The notes under the pieces: model-generated
Told to the model about the DNA's origin: nothing
The model's input: the letters and a program-made list of their open reading frames with translations, nothing else
The model's database searches: none
Origin: Aquipluma nitroreducens
GTDB taxonomy: Bacteria; Bacteroidota; Bacteroidia; Bacteroidales; Prolixibacteraceae
Direction: 5' to 3'
Assembly: GCF_009689585.1 (NCBI RefSeq)
Contig: NZ_AP018694.1
Coordinates: 2,557,001 to 2,621,000 of the forward strand
Length of the DNA: 64,000 nt
Program-made: the position numbers and the translations under genes
Shown: positions 44,113-52,542 of the stretch, one piece after another
How the letters are laid out: every line of letters begins with the position of its first letter
Position numbering within the stretch: position 1 is the stretch's first letter

Positions 44113-45003
44113 ATGAAAAAAATGAAAATTACGGGCTTGTTAATTCTAAGCCTTATTATCGGATCAAATTCCTTTGGACAATCAACAGAACAGTTAACAG
44201 TTCCACTGAGCAGTCCGGGTAAACCCTACTCTTTAAAAATCCAGTTAGTAACCGGATCAATTAAAGTAGTAAGCTATGACGGAAAAGATATCCTTATCAA
44301 TGCGACTCCCAGGAGTGACGATGAAACCAAAGGATCGAAGACCAATGGTAATTTTAACGTTAATATCAATTTCAGGAAAGGTGACAAGGATAAAGAAGAC
44401 GAATCTGATTTTGATAAAAGTGGAATGAAGCGTATTGCATCATCCGGAGGTTTTGAAGTTACAGCCAAGGAGGCTGATAATAACGTCACGGTGAATACCG
44501 GCAATCCGAACAAAGCCGTTGATCTCGACTTAAAAATTCCACAGGATGTGAAACTAAAGATTGGCACAGTAAACGATGGTGAAATTAGCGTTGAAAATGT
44601 ACGGGGCGAACTGGAAGTCAGCAATGTGAACGAAAAGATTACCCTTGATAAGGTTTCAGGTTCTGTTATGGCCAATACTGTAAATGGTGATATTGTTGTG
44701 AATTTCAGTAAGGTGGATCCAAATGCTCCAATGGCATTTTCAACTTTAAACGGTGATATCAAGGTAACTCTTCCGATTGATACCAAAGCCAATCTGAAAT
44801 TAAAATCTGATAACGGAGAAATATTTAGCGATTTTGATGTGGTGGTTGACAAAACACCGGGCAAAGTCGATAAAATCAGTACCCCGGGTATGTATAAGAT
44901 TAAAAAAGACGATTGGGTTTATGGAAAAATAAATGGCGGTGGAGCAGAAATGCTAATGAAAAATATGCAGGGAGATATTTATTTAAAAAAGGCCGCTAAG
45001 TAA
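44113..45003 (+). CDS. DUF4097 family beta-repeat protein, second copy
   Basis: A 296-residue paralogue of the preceding protein, with its own signal peptide (ending NSFGQ). Repeat units: TVNDGEISVENVRG, NVNEKITLDKVSG, NTVNGDIVV, STLNGDIKV, SDNGEIFSDFD. The ATG at 44113 is chosen because an earlier in-frame ATG (44032) lies inside the upstream gene. It is the last gene of the ECF operon. Tandem duplication of these proteins is common in Bacteroidota sigma loci. Confidence 0.83.
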   Translation: MKKMKITGLLILSLIIGSNSFGQSTEQLTVPLSSPGKPYSLKIQLVTGSIKVVSYDGKDILINATPRSDDETKGSKTNGNFNVNINFRKGDKDKEDESDFDKSGMKRIASSGGFEVTAKEADNNVTVNTGNPNKAVDLDLKIPQDVKLKIGTVNDGEISVENVRGELEVSNVNEKITLDKVSGSVMANTVNGDIVVNFSKVDPNAPMAFSTLNGDIKVTLPIDTKANLKLKSDNGEIFSDFDVVVDKTPGKVDKISTPGMYKIKKDDWVYGKINGGGAEMLMKNMQGDIYLKKAAK

Positions 45004-45041
45004 TAAAACATGTCCGTTTCGCAAATCTCAGGAGATTAGAT

Positions 45042-45422
45042 TTAAACTTTTGCCAATATCTTTTTAAAGGCCGAAATCATGGCTTTTTCGACAATGGCGA
45101 ATTCAATCATATCTTTGGCAATAAAAACAAACATCACGGCAATATGGAGTTCTTTGGCGGCTAATTCGGTGTATAGGCCAGGTTTGTTCAGCCGGTAAGC
45201 TTCGCGCATGCGCCGCTTCAGTAGATTTCTCTTAACGGCACGCTTAAAATTCCGTTTCGAGACAGTAAATGCAGCTTGCACCGGGAACGGTTGTGTTGAT
45301 TCGGTTTTCTGGAAAACAACTTTGAGCGGATACGCCAAAAAAGATTCTCCGGAGGAAAACATTTCCCCGATTATCTTTTGGCTGCAAAGCCTTTCTTCTT
45401 TCTTAAGCGTGAATTCTTCCAT
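45042..45422 (-). CDS. rnpA: Ribonuclease P protein component
   Basis: A 126-residue RnpA from ATG 45422 (MEEFTLKKEERLCSQK). The RNR signature is KRNFKRAVKRNLLKRRMREA, and the start helix fits. It assists the RNase P RNA in tRNA 5' maturation. No rpmH adjoins it, unlike the classical order. A perfect 21-base hairpin begins nine bases upstream of the start codon. Confidence 0.93.
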   Translation of the reverse strand: MEEFTLKKEERLCSQKIIGEMFSSGESFLAYPLKVVFQKTESTQPFPVQAAFTVSKRNFKRAVKRNLLKRRMREAYRLNKPGLYTELAAKELHIAVMFVFIAKDMIEFAIVEKAMISAFKKILAKV

Positions 45423-45430
45423 CGATCTAA

Positions 45431-45477
45431 AATACAACAAAAAAGGGGAAATCAATTTTCCCCTTTTTTGTTGTATT
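45431..45477 (-). terminator. Perfect 21-bp hairpin abutting the rnpA start
   Basis: 45431-45451 (AATACAACAAAAAAGGGG then AAA) is exactly inverted at 45457-45477 with a 5-base loop. On the minus strand it reads AAAAAAGGGG / CCCCTTTTTT and looks like the terminator of the hemD gene, ending 12 bases before it. It also lies within 9 bases of the rnpA ATG, so it may hide or attenuate rnpA. Confidence 0.8.
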
Positions 45478-45489
45478 GCGTTGTTTTGG

Positions 45490-46239
45490 TTATTGTCCTT
45501 TGTTGTGTTTTTTGATGAACTGCTCCAACGCCATTGTCATCGATGGGGCTTCGGCAGTTGGTGCTTCAATGTCGAGTCGTAAACCAGCTTCATGAACTGC
45601 TTTTGCAGTTGCCGGTCCGAAACAGGCAATCTTGGTTTCATCCTGTGCAAAACCGGGAAAATTCTGCATCAACGACTGAATTCCTGAAGGGCTGAAGAAC
45701 ACAAGAATGTCGTAATTAACTTCTTTCAGGTCAGATAAATCGCTACTAACGGTCTGGTAAATAATAGCCTTGGTATAAGTGTATCCGGCTTTGTCAATCA
45801 GAGATGTAATCTCAGGCTGACCAACTTGCGACAATGGCAAAAGAAATTTTTCTTCTTTGTGCTTCTTCATCACGTCAATCAAGTCCGAAAATTTACCTGC
45901 GCCATAAAATATCTTTCGTTTGCGGTAAACGATGTATTTCTGAAGATAAAACGCCGTGGCTTCTGAAATGCAGAAGTACTTCATGGTATCAGGAATGGTC
46001 AGGCGCAGTTCAGTACTGATTCTGAAAAAATGATCGATAGCAGTACGGCTGGTGAAGATAACCGCGCCATGATCTAATATCTGAACTCTGGTCTGTCTGA
46101 ACTCTTTAGCTGATACGCCTTCAACTTGTATGAAAGGGCGGAAATCAACCTGAACGTTATTTTTCTCAGCCAGATCAAAATAAGGCGATTTGGCCGTTTC
46201 AGGCTTGGGTTGCGAAACTAAAATTCTCTTGATCTTCAA
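45490..46239 (-). CDS. hemD: Uroporphyrinogen-III synthase
   Basis: A 249-residue HemD-family protein. Recognisable blocks are MKIKRILVSQPKPE at the start, IFTSRTAIDHFF and the C-terminal DILVFFSPSGIQSLMQNF. It closes hydroxymethylbilane to uroporphyrinogen III in tetrapyrrole synthesis. HemD is poorly conserved, so I rely on length, fold order and the DUF4271 neighbour, a common Bacteroidota pairing. It ends at the hairpin upstream of rnpA. Confidence 0.88.
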   Translation of the reverse strand: MKIKRILVSQPKPETAKSPYFDLAEKNNVQVDFRPFIQVEGVSAKEFRQTRVQILDHGAVIFTSRTAIDHFFRISTELRLTIPDTMKYFCISEATAFYLQKYIVYRKRKIFYGAGKFSDLIDVMKKHKEEKFLLPLSQVGQPEITSLIDKAGYTYTKAIIYQTVSSDLSDLKEVNYDILVFFSPSGIQSLMQNFPGFAQDETKIACFGPATAKAVHEAGLRLDIEAPTAEAPSMTMALEQFIKKHNKGQ

Positions 46240-46272
46240 GGTAATTGTTTTTATATTAATTCCTCTCTACAA

Positions 46273-47241
46273 TTAAATCAACACTAGGTTATAGATCAGA
46301 AATAACGGTAAAAATTCAAGGGTACAAAGGTATAAAATCAAATATGAAATTGAAAATTGTTTTTTCAGGAAAATTTTTGCCCCTCTAATCAACGACATTA
46401 AATACGAAATGACAATGATTCCCAAGCCCACAAACAACAGTGGTTCAACCTGAGATAGCGGTATAAAGGATATTATTGCTGAGACAGGAAGTAAAAATAA
46501 TCCCAGAACCCGATTAAAAACAGTTATGCTGAATAAGTATTCCTGGATCTCCTGTTTGCTCTCGGTCAGAATTCCTATGATGTAGTAAATGATTCTTTTT
46601 GCAGTGAAATAGCCCATTACAATTCCCAGACAAGCCAGATAAACGTAATACGATTTCGTAAATCCAAGGTTGATTTTATACAGCGATAAAAATTGATAGC
46701 CAAAAAGTGCCAAGGTCATGTTAAAAATCACATCAAGCCTGAACGACGCATGAAAAAGGTTAAAATAACGCTCACGGAAAGTTCTTGTAAAGGTTGAATA
46801 GTTAATCGTTGATTGAATCAATTGACTCAAATACTTATTGAAAATTAGCTTGACTGTGGCAAATAACAGAAACATCATGACCAAAAGGCCAATCAACCAA
46901 TCGGGATTTGTTCGTGTCACTTTTTTGCCGGTGAAAACAACTTCAACACCCTTCAATACAGTATGAAGCGAATCATATGGAAGTGGTCTGACGAGATCTT
47001 TTTGGTAATTAAATTTGGGAACGTATGCATTGTGAAACTGCGACCATTCAGGCCTGAATCCAAAGCAGATCACACTGTCTGGTGCAATGTAATTAACACT
47101 TAATGAGTCATTAAATGAAGGGTCAAGTAGGCTGAGTGTCGGCTTTACTGAGTCGGTTTGAATCGTTTGGTCACCTAAATTAGCCGGATTCAAAGTCAGG
47201 TTTGAGTTTAAAGTGTCTGATTTGAATTGATTAGATTGCAT
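46273..47241 (-). CDS. DUF4271 family membrane protein
   Basis: A 322-residue integral membrane protein with about seven hydrophobic helices in the last 220 residues (for example LLVMMFLLFATVKLIF, YLACLGIVMGYFTA). The first 100 residues are polar. I choose ATG 47241: a good minus-strand -7 box lies at 47273-47280, inside a longer frame that starts at 47292. It is the gene before hemD on the minus strand, as usual for DUF4271. Function unknown. Confidence 0.83.
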   Translation of the reverse strand: MQSNQFKSDTLNSNLTLNPANLGDQTIQTDSVKPTLSLLDPSFNDSLSVNYIAPDSVICFGFRPEWSQFHNAYVPKFNYQKDLVRPLPYDSLHTVLKGVEVVFTGKKVTRTNPDWLIGLLVMMFLLFATVKLIFNKYLSQLIQSTINYSTFTRTFRERYFNLFHASFRLDVIFNMTLALFGYQFLSLYKINLGFTKSYYVYLACLGIVMGYFTAKRIIYYIIGILTESKQEIQEYLFSITVFNRVLGLFLLPVSAIISFIPLSQVEPLLFVGLGIIVISYLMSLIRGAKIFLKKQFSISYLILYLCTLEFLPLFLIYNLVLI

Positions 47242-47272
47242 ACCGATTGCCAATTGTATAAGTTTGTGGCCG

Positions 47273-47280
47273 CAAAAGTA
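47273..47280 (-). promoter_or_regulatory. -7 box of the DUF4271-hemD operon
   Basis: On the minus strand this reads TACTTTTG, a perfect TAnnTTTG, 32 bases before ATG 47241. It decides against the longer upstream start. Confidence 0.55.
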
Positions 47281-47306
47281 ATGATTAATCACCTTTATTC
47301 TGCCAC

Positions 47307-47314
47307 TACGTTTG
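47307..47314 (+). promoter_or_regulatory. -7 box of the tRNA-dihydrouridine synthase gene
   Basis: TACGTTTG matches TAnnTTTG and lies 19 bases before the ATG at 47333. With the opposite box at 47273-47280 it makes a compact divergent promoter pair. Confidence 0.6.
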
Positions 47315-47332
47315 GCTTAATAATTAAATTTA

Positions 47333-48292
47333 ATGACTATGTCACAAAATGCAATAAAAATATATCAGGCTCCACTTCAGGGAGCAACCGATTTTGACTT
47401 TAGAAAGGCTTTGGCAGAATCGTTTGGCGGAATTGATAAGTACTTTATTCCTTACCTGTCGTATGGCAAGGGTCGCGAAATAAAAAAATCGCAGTTACGC
47501 GAAGTCTTCCCCGAAAACAATGAGTCGTTACCTGTTGTTCCGCAGGTTTTATTTTCCGATCATGCTGAGTTATTTGATTTGGTTAGCATCCTGATTGACT
47601 ACGGATACGAGGAAATTAACCTGAATCTGGGTTGTCCGTATCCAATGGCAACGAACAAGGGCAGGGGAGCGGCATGGCTCGAAAAGCCGGAAGCTTTGAG
47701 TGAAATACTTCAGCAACTTTACGCAAAAGCGTTTCCGGCGAAATTTTCGGTAAAAATGCGTGCCGGAATGAAGGATGATCAGGATGCCAAAGCCATTTTC
47801 AGCGTTTTAAATCAATTTTCGCTGGAAGAAATTATTTTTCATCCGCGTACCGCCAGCCAAATGTATGATGGAAAAGCCAATCCGCAGCTTTTTGCCGAGG
47901 CCATTTCTGAGGTGAAACACCCAATGGTGTATAATGGCGACATCTCTTCAGCAGCCGATTTTCAGGAAATTCAATCGCTTTTGCCTGAACAAGATAGCTG
48001 GATGATTGGTCGTGGCTTAGTGACAAATCCAGCACTGGCGGCTCAATTAAAGGGCGAAGTTTTTGAGCCCAAAGCACTTCGGAAACAGATGCGTGAATTT
48101 CACGATCAGTTGCTCGAAGGATATTCTGCCCGCCTGCAAGGCGATGGCCATATTGTGATGAAGATGAGTCAGTTTTGGGCATATTTCAGCCAGTCGTTCG
48201 AGAATCCGCACAAAGCAATGAAACTGGTTACGAAATCGAGCAGTTTACTGAAGTACAATGCCGCGGTGACCGAGATTTTCAAAAATTACTAG
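47333..48292 (+). CDS. tRNA-dihydrouridine synthase
   Basis: A 319-residue FMN-dependent Dus-family enzyme with APLQGATDFDFRKA, LNLGCPYPMATNKGRGAA, KFSVKMRAG and MVYNGDISS. It reduces uridines of the tRNA D-loop. A second ATG six bases on (MSQNAIKIY) is an alternative start. The catalytic Cys lies in LGCPYP. Which uridine is modified cannot be told. Convergent with the small gene and polA. Confidence 0.93.
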   Translation: MTMSQNAIKIYQAPLQGATDFDFRKALAESFGGIDKYFIPYLSYGKGREIKKSQLREVFPENNESLPVVPQVLFSDHAELFDLVSILIDYGYEEINLNLGCPYPMATNKGRGAAWLEKPEALSEILQQLYAKAFPAKFSVKMRAGMKDDQDAKAIFSVLNQFSLEEIIFHPRTASQMYDGKANPQLFAEAISEVKHPMVYNGDISSAADFQEIQSLLPEQDSWMIGRGLVTNPALAAQLKGEVFEPKALRKQMREFHDQLLEGYSARLQGDGHIVMKMSQFWAYFSQSFENPHKAMKLVTKSSSLLKYNAAVTEIFKNY

Positions 48293-48348
48293 TAGACTGT
48301 ATGAATTGAAGGATTGATTAAAACCGAAAACTGCGACTGAATACTTTT

Positions 48349-48501
48349 CTACGAGCAGTTTTCCTGTTCATAGATTTCCATGACAGTCATCAACATTTCC
48401 AATTCTTCAGCTTCGGCTGTATTATCTGGTTTGTCACATATCTCCAAGAACCTTTTTAGCGCTTCCCGGTATTCATCCTCGGTAAAAATTGCCTCCATCA
48501 T
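48349..48501 (-). CDS. Small acidic protein, 50 residues, HigA-N-like
   Basis: A 50-residue open frame from ATG 48501 to TAG 48349. It is acidic and helical (MEAIFTEDEYREALKRFL, then NTAEAEELEMLMTVMEIYE) and resembles the N-terminal helix pair of HigA-type antitoxins (COG5499), but has no helix-turn-helix domain. It lies 45 bases downstream of polA on the same strand. No toxin gene adjoins. It may be a degenerate antitoxin or a stand-alone small protein. Confidence 0.55.
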   Translation of the reverse strand: MMEAIFTEDEYREALKRFLEICDKPDNTAEAEELEMLMTVMEIYEQENCS

Positions 48502-48546
48502 CAGTTAATCAATTCGTTGTTGAAGATGCGGGCAAGCTGGCAAAAA

Positions 48547-51342
48547 TTAATGCGCATCGAGCCAGTTATCGCCTGCGTTCATTTCAACAGTCAGCGGTAC
48601 GCCAATGTTTACATCGTTTTCCATTTCATGTTTTACAATAGCTTTCATTTGCTCCAATTCGGGAATCCAAACATCAAAATTCAACTCATCGTGTACCTGA
48701 AGAATCATTTTTGAGCGTAGTTTTTGTTCGTTCATTGCTTTCCAGATGTTCACCATCGCAATTTTAATGACATCGGCAGCCGAACCCTGAATGGGCGCAT
48801 TGATGGCGTTCCGTTCGGCGACCCCACGCACAACGGCATTCGACGAGTTGATGTCGTTGAGGTAGCGTTTGCGGCCTTTGATGGTTTCCACAAAACCCAC
48901 ATTCCGTGCATTTTCGATGCTCGAATCCATGAATTTTTTAATATCCGGAAAGTTTTCGAAATAGCCGTCGATCAGTTGTTTGGCTTCGGTACGCGGAATA
49001 TTCAGCCGTGCCGACAAACCAAAAGCAGAAATGCCGTAGATAATTCCGAAGTTCGCTGTTTTGGCTTTCCGGCGCATATCGGAGGTTACTTGATCAAGCG
49101 GTATTTTATAAATTTTGGAGGCGGTAATCGAGTGAATATCCTGATTGTTCCGGAAGGCTTCCATCATTTGGGCGTCCTTGCTTAGCGCGGCCATAATGCG
49201 CAATTCAATTTGTGAGTAGTCGGCAGAAAGGAAGGTGTGCTCACCGTCGGATGGAATAAAGGCTTTGCGCAATTCGCGGCCATTTTCGTCGCGAATCGGG
49301 ATATTTTGCAGGTTCGGATTCGTAGAACTCAAACGACCCGTGGCTGCAATGGCCTGATTGTAATTGGTATGTAATTTTTTAGTTTTCGGATTGATCAGCA
49401 ATGGTAGCGCTTCTACATACGTTGAGAGCAGTTTTTTCAGTCCCCGGTAGTCGAGAATTTTGGCAATAATCGGGTGTTTGTCTGAGAGTTTTTCAAGCGT
49501 TTCTTCGGCCGTTGAGTATTGCTTGGTTTTTGTCATTTTGGCGTTCGGATCGATTTTTAGTTTTTCGAACAGAATGACTCCCAATTGTTTGGGCGACGAA
49601 ACGTTGAATTCTTCGCCTGCCAGTTGTATAATTTCACGCTCAATTTCGATGATCTGTTTACTTAAAACCCCGGCGTAAATCTTTAATTCCGAAGTGTTTA
49701 AATTCACCCCCGCAATTTCCATATCGGCCAGCACATAAATCAGCGGCATTTCAACTTCATCGAATAGTTGACGAGTGCCATTTTTGTCAAGGTCTTTTTC
49801 GACGGCATATTTCAACTGTAAAGTCAGGTCGGCATCCTCGCACGAATAGTCGCGCAATTGCTCCAGATCCGCATCGCGCATGGTTTTCTCGAATAAGCCT
49901 TTGCCGCCAATCAGCGTGTCGGTGGTAATTTTCTGGAAATTGAGGTATTGTTCGCACAAATAATCGAGGTTGTGCTTCATTTCGGGCTGAATCAGGTAAT
50001 GCGCAATCATGGTATCGAAAAGCGGACCGCGAATCTCAAGTCCGTAATTTTTCAGGATCGAAAGGTCGTATTTGATGTTCTGCCCGATTTTCACGATTTT
50101 TTCGTCGCCAAAAACTAATCGGAATTCATGTACAATTTCGGTGGCTTGCTGTCGGTTGGCGGGCAAAGTCACGCAATAAGCTTCGTGGCTCCGGAAGGCA
50201 AACGACATGCAAACCAGTTCGGCAGTCATGGTATCCAATCCTGTCGTTTCGGTATCGAAACAAAATTCTTTTTGTACCGAAAGTTCGGCACGCAAACTGG
50301 CGCGTTGCTCGGCAGTTTCAATCAGGTAATATTGGTGCGGAATGGTATTTATCGAGTCAAGATTTTTGGCTTCAACCGGTTTTTCTTCCGGAGTCGTAAT
50401 TGGAGATCCAAACAAAGTACCTTGTTCAAACTGGTTATCGTTTGTAGTTTGAGGTTTTGCCTCCTGTTTCTTAATCAGTTGGCGGAATTCCAGTTCAGTA
50501 TAAATTTCGTTGAGCTTCTGAAAATTAGGTTCTTCCATCACAATTTTATCCTCGTCGAAATCTACCGGAACGTCCAGGATAATTTCCGCCAGTTTGCGCG
50601 ACATGCGAACCTGTTGCTCAAATTCGACCAGGTTTTCTTTCAGTTTTCCCTTCTGTGAGTCAATGTTTTGGTAAAGTCCGTCAACCGATTTAAATTCTGA
50701 AATCAACTTCATGGCTGTTTTCGGGCCAACGCCGGGGCATCCCGGAATGTTATCGGCGGTGTCACCCATCAGTCCAAGCACATCGATTACCTGCCATGGC
50801 TCGTCAACCAGAAAATTTTCCTGTACCTGCGGAATTCCCCAAATTTCAGGAGCTTCACCACCTTTAGATGGCTTGTACATGAAAATATTTTCGGACACCA
50901 GCTGTGCATAATCTTTGTCGGGCGTCATCATGTAGGTGGTATAGCCCATCGTTTCAGCCTTTTTGGCCAAAGTTCCGATCACATCGTCGGCCTCGAAACC
51001 AGCTTTTTCAAGCATCGGTATGTTGTAGGCTTCTATTATTTTCCGGATGTATGGAATTGATTTTTGGAGATCTTCAGGCATCACTTCGCGGTTGGCTTTG
51101 TAAGCTTCGAACATTTCGTGGCGGAAAGTAGGAACATTCAGATCGAAAACCACGGCAATGTGTGTTGGTTTTTGTTCGCGAAGCAATTGTTCCAGAATAT
51201 TCACAAAACCTAGCATGGCCGAGGTATTCAGTCCTTTTGAATTAAAGCGTGGATTTTTGATGAACGCGAAATACGAACGATAAATCAACGCATAGGCATC
51301 AAGCAAAAAAAGTCGTTTATCAGTGTTGTTGTGTGCAGTCAT
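48547..51342 (-). CDS. polA: DNA polymerase I
   Basis: A 931-residue family A polymerase with all three domains. 5'-3' exonuclease (1 to about 300: FLLDAYALIYRSYFAF, GDTADNIPG), 3'-5' exonuclease with an intact DxE (CFDTETTGLD, about residue 355) and polymerase (SADYSQIELRIMAAL, RRKAKTANFGIIYG, QVHDELNFDVW). It serves Okazaki-fragment processing and repair. Long reverse-strand frames within it are shadows. Intergenic sequence upstream contains short ATTAACGATT repeats. Confidence 0.98.
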   Translation of the reverse strand: MTAHNNTDKRLFLLDAYALIYRSYFAFIKNPRFNSKGLNTSAMLGFVNILEQLLREQKPTHIAVVFDLNVPTFRHEMFEAYKANREVMPEDLQKSIPYIRKIIEAYNIPMLEKAGFEADDVIGTLAKKAETMGYTTYMMTPDKDYAQLVSENIFMYKPSKGGEAPEIWGIPQVQENFLVDEPWQVIDVLGLMGDTADNIPGCPGVGPKTAMKLISEFKSVDGLYQNIDSQKGKLKENLVEFEQQVRMSRKLAEIILDVPVDFDEDKIVMEEPNFQKLNEIYTELEFRQLIKKQEAKPQTTNDNQFEQGTLFGSPITTPEEKPVEAKNLDSINTIPHQYYLIETAEQRASLRAELSVQKEFCFDTETTGLDTMTAELVCMSFAFRSHEAYCVTLPANRQQATEIVHEFRLVFGDEKIVKIGQNIKYDLSILKNYGLEIRGPLFDTMIAHYLIQPEMKHNLDYLCEQYLNFQKITTDTLIGGKGLFEKTMRDADLEQLRDYSCEDADLTLQLKYAVEKDLDKNGTRQLFDEVEMPLIYVLADMEIAGVNLNTSELKIYAGVLSKQIIEIEREIIQLAGEEFNVSSPKQLGVILFEKLKIDPNAKMTKTKQYSTAEETLEKLSDKHPIIAKILDYRGLKKLLSTYVEALPLLINPKTKKLHTNYNQAIAATGRLSSTNPNLQNIPIRDENGRELRKAFIPSDGEHTFLSADYSQIELRIMAALSKDAQMMEAFRNNQDIHSITASKIYKIPLDQVTSDMRRKAKTANFGIIYGISAFGLSARLNIPRTEAKQLIDGYFENFPDIKKFMDSSIENARNVGFVETIKGRKRYLNDINSSNAVVRGVAERNAINAPIQGSAADVIKIAMVNIWKAMNEQKLRSKMILQVHDELNFDVWIPELEQMKAIVKHEMENDVNIGVPLTVEMNAGDNWLDAH

Positions 51343-51390
51343 TTCGGTTTGAATTTTCTATAAAATTAACGATTAACGAACAACGATTTG

Positions 51391-51440
51391 AGATTAACGA
51401 TTTTTTCCTTCTGCAATCGTCGATCTTTAATCGTTAATCT
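51391..51440 (-). terminator. Inverted repeat after queD, probable terminator
   Basis: AGATTAACGATT (51391-51402) pairs with AATCGTTAATCT (51429-51440). It lies just past the queD stop on the minus strand, between queD and polA. The motif ATTAACGA also occurs twice more nearby (51365-51377). Confidence 0.5.
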
Positions 51441-51444
51441 GCAA

Positions 51445-51891
51445 TTAATTGTCTTCGGCATACCACTCTGCAAACGAACTGCTCGTTTCGTATAACCGAA
51501 CGCAGAATAGCTCAAGATGTTCAGGCAAAAGCGGTTTCACTTTTTCGGCAATATACACGACCATATTTTCGGAAGTGGGTTGAAAGGGTACCACATGGTG
51601 GCGTTCGTACATTTGTCCCAAAGCATCGAGTTTATCGGTTGGTGCGCTTTCGTTGATCATGAGCGAATGATCTAACTTGCTTATAATCTGTTCCTGAATA
51701 AGTTTTTTCAGGATACTAAAATCGATTACCATTCCGTCTTTTGGACTTCCGGGAGCCTGCATGGGTTCGCCCGCAACGGTAATCTGTAATTTGTATGAAT
51801 GGCCGTGAATATTGCGGCAAAGCCCGTCGTAGTTGAGCAGTGCGTGCGACATTTCGAAGCCAAATTGCTTGGTAACTCTAATTTTTGCCAT
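51445..51891 (-). CDS. queD: 6-carboxytetrahydropterin synthase QueD
   Basis: A 148-residue tunnelling-fold enzyme of the QueD/PTPS family. Zinc histidines are in MSHALLNY and NIHGHSYKL, with the catalytic Cys in GLCRNIHGH and Glu in the C-terminal LYETSSSFAEW. It converts dihydroneopterin triphosphate to 6-carboxytetrahydropterin for queuosine. QueE and QueC are not in the window. Same strand as polA. Confidence 0.93.
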   Translation of the reverse strand: MAKIRVTKQFGFEMSHALLNYDGLCRNIHGHSYKLQITVAGEPMQAPGSPKDGMVIDFSILKKLIQEQIISKLDHSLMINESAPTDKLDALGQMYERHHVVPFQPTSENMVVYIAEKVKPLLPEHLELFCVRLYETSSSFAEWYAEDN

Positions 51892-51980
51892 TTTGTAAAT
51901 TTCTGGAGGTCGAAATTAGGAAAGAAGTTTAAATAATGGACTAAACTATTTGTTTGAATCTGCATACAGGAATAAAAAAT

Positions 51981-52014
51981 AAAGATCCGACCTTTGTGAC
52001 GAGATCGGATCTTT
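51981..52014 (-). terminator. Terminator of the ArsR-type gene
   Basis: AAAGATCCGA (51981-51990) pairs with TCGGATCTTT (52005-52014). On the minus strand it is followed by ATTTTTTATT. It lies 22 bases past the regulator stop. Confidence 0.8.
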
Positions 52015-52035
52015 AAAATGAGATGAACGATTAAC

Positions 52036-52341
52036 CTATTCTTCGCAGGTACATCGTTGTAAGCAGTCGACAATCTGACTTAGAATGTCGTGTTTTAGGT
52101 AATAATAAGTGTTTTTCCCTTCACGGCGCGAGCAAAGAACTCCTTTGTCTTTCAGTATTCCTAAATGATGGGAAGTTGTTGATTGTTCAATTCCAAGCAG
52201 TTCGTGGATTTCAGTAACAGTGAGCTTTTTACCGCCTTCCAAATGCTTTAAAATTGCGATTCGTACGGGATGGGCAATGGCTTTAAGCATGCTTGCTGCC
52301 ATCTCCAACTTGTCGGAATCTATTTCCTGAATATTCATCAT
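52036..52341 (-). CDS. ArsR family transcriptional regulator
   Basis: A 101-residue ArsR/SmtB winged helix: AHPVRIAILKHLEGG, LTVTEIHELLGIEQSTTSHHL (cited by its core EIHELLGIEQSTTSHHLGIL). Cysteines occur at the C-terminus (DCLQRCTCEE) and in VLCSRR, so metal or thiol sensing is possible, though the recognition helix lacks the ELCVCDL motif of arsenic or cadmium sensors. Stand-alone gene divergent from the polyprenyl synthase. Confidence 0.9.
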   Translation of the reverse strand: MMNIQEIDSDKLEMAASMLKAIAHPVRIAILKHLEGGKKLTVTEIHELLGIEQSTTSHHLGILKDKGVLCSRREGKNTYYYLKHDILSQIVDCLQRCTCEE

Positions 52342-52361
52342 GATAATAATTTTAACAGATG

Positions 52362-52376
52362 CAAATATATGAATAT
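52362..52376 (-). promoter_or_regulatory. Promoter/operator of the ArsR-type gene
   Basis: The minus-strand box TATATTTG (52369-52362) fits TAnnTTTG, 21 bases before the start. It overlaps the dyad AATAT-ATGA-ATATT at 52363-52376, of the kind ArsR proteins bind. Autorepression is a fair inference. Confidence 0.5.
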
Positions 52377-52457
52377 TTAAGTTTTAATTAAACCTTCTTT
52401 TAACTTAGTATAGTTTAGAACGTTTTCAAATAAGTGAAGACAGGATTATTCCGAATG

Positions 52458-52465
52458 TAAATTTG
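52458..52465 (+). promoter_or_regulatory. Candidate -7 box of the polyprenyl synthase gene
   Basis: TAAATTTG matches TAnnTTTG, 78 bases before the start codon. No clear -33 element. Confidence 0.35.
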
Positions 52466-52542
52466 AAAGTTCATCAAACGAATCGATTTTCAGGATAAAG
52501 TCAATATATTTTTTAATTTTGAACCATTCAAAAAAAGCCTGA

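Noticed and set aside
44274-44864. Minus-strand 196-codon frame opposite the second DUF4097 gene
   Set aside because: Ser/Thr/Leu-rich shadow of the beta-repeat codons; the plus frame has signal peptide and family motifs.
48326-48363. GAAAACTGC/GCAGTTTTC inverted repeat as terminator of the Dus gene
   Set aside because: Its right arm lies in the small gene and no T-run follows, so I do not call it.
50128-50658. Plus-strand 176-codon frame inside polA
   Set aside because: It is antisense to conserved polymerase and exonuclease domains and has no recognisable features.
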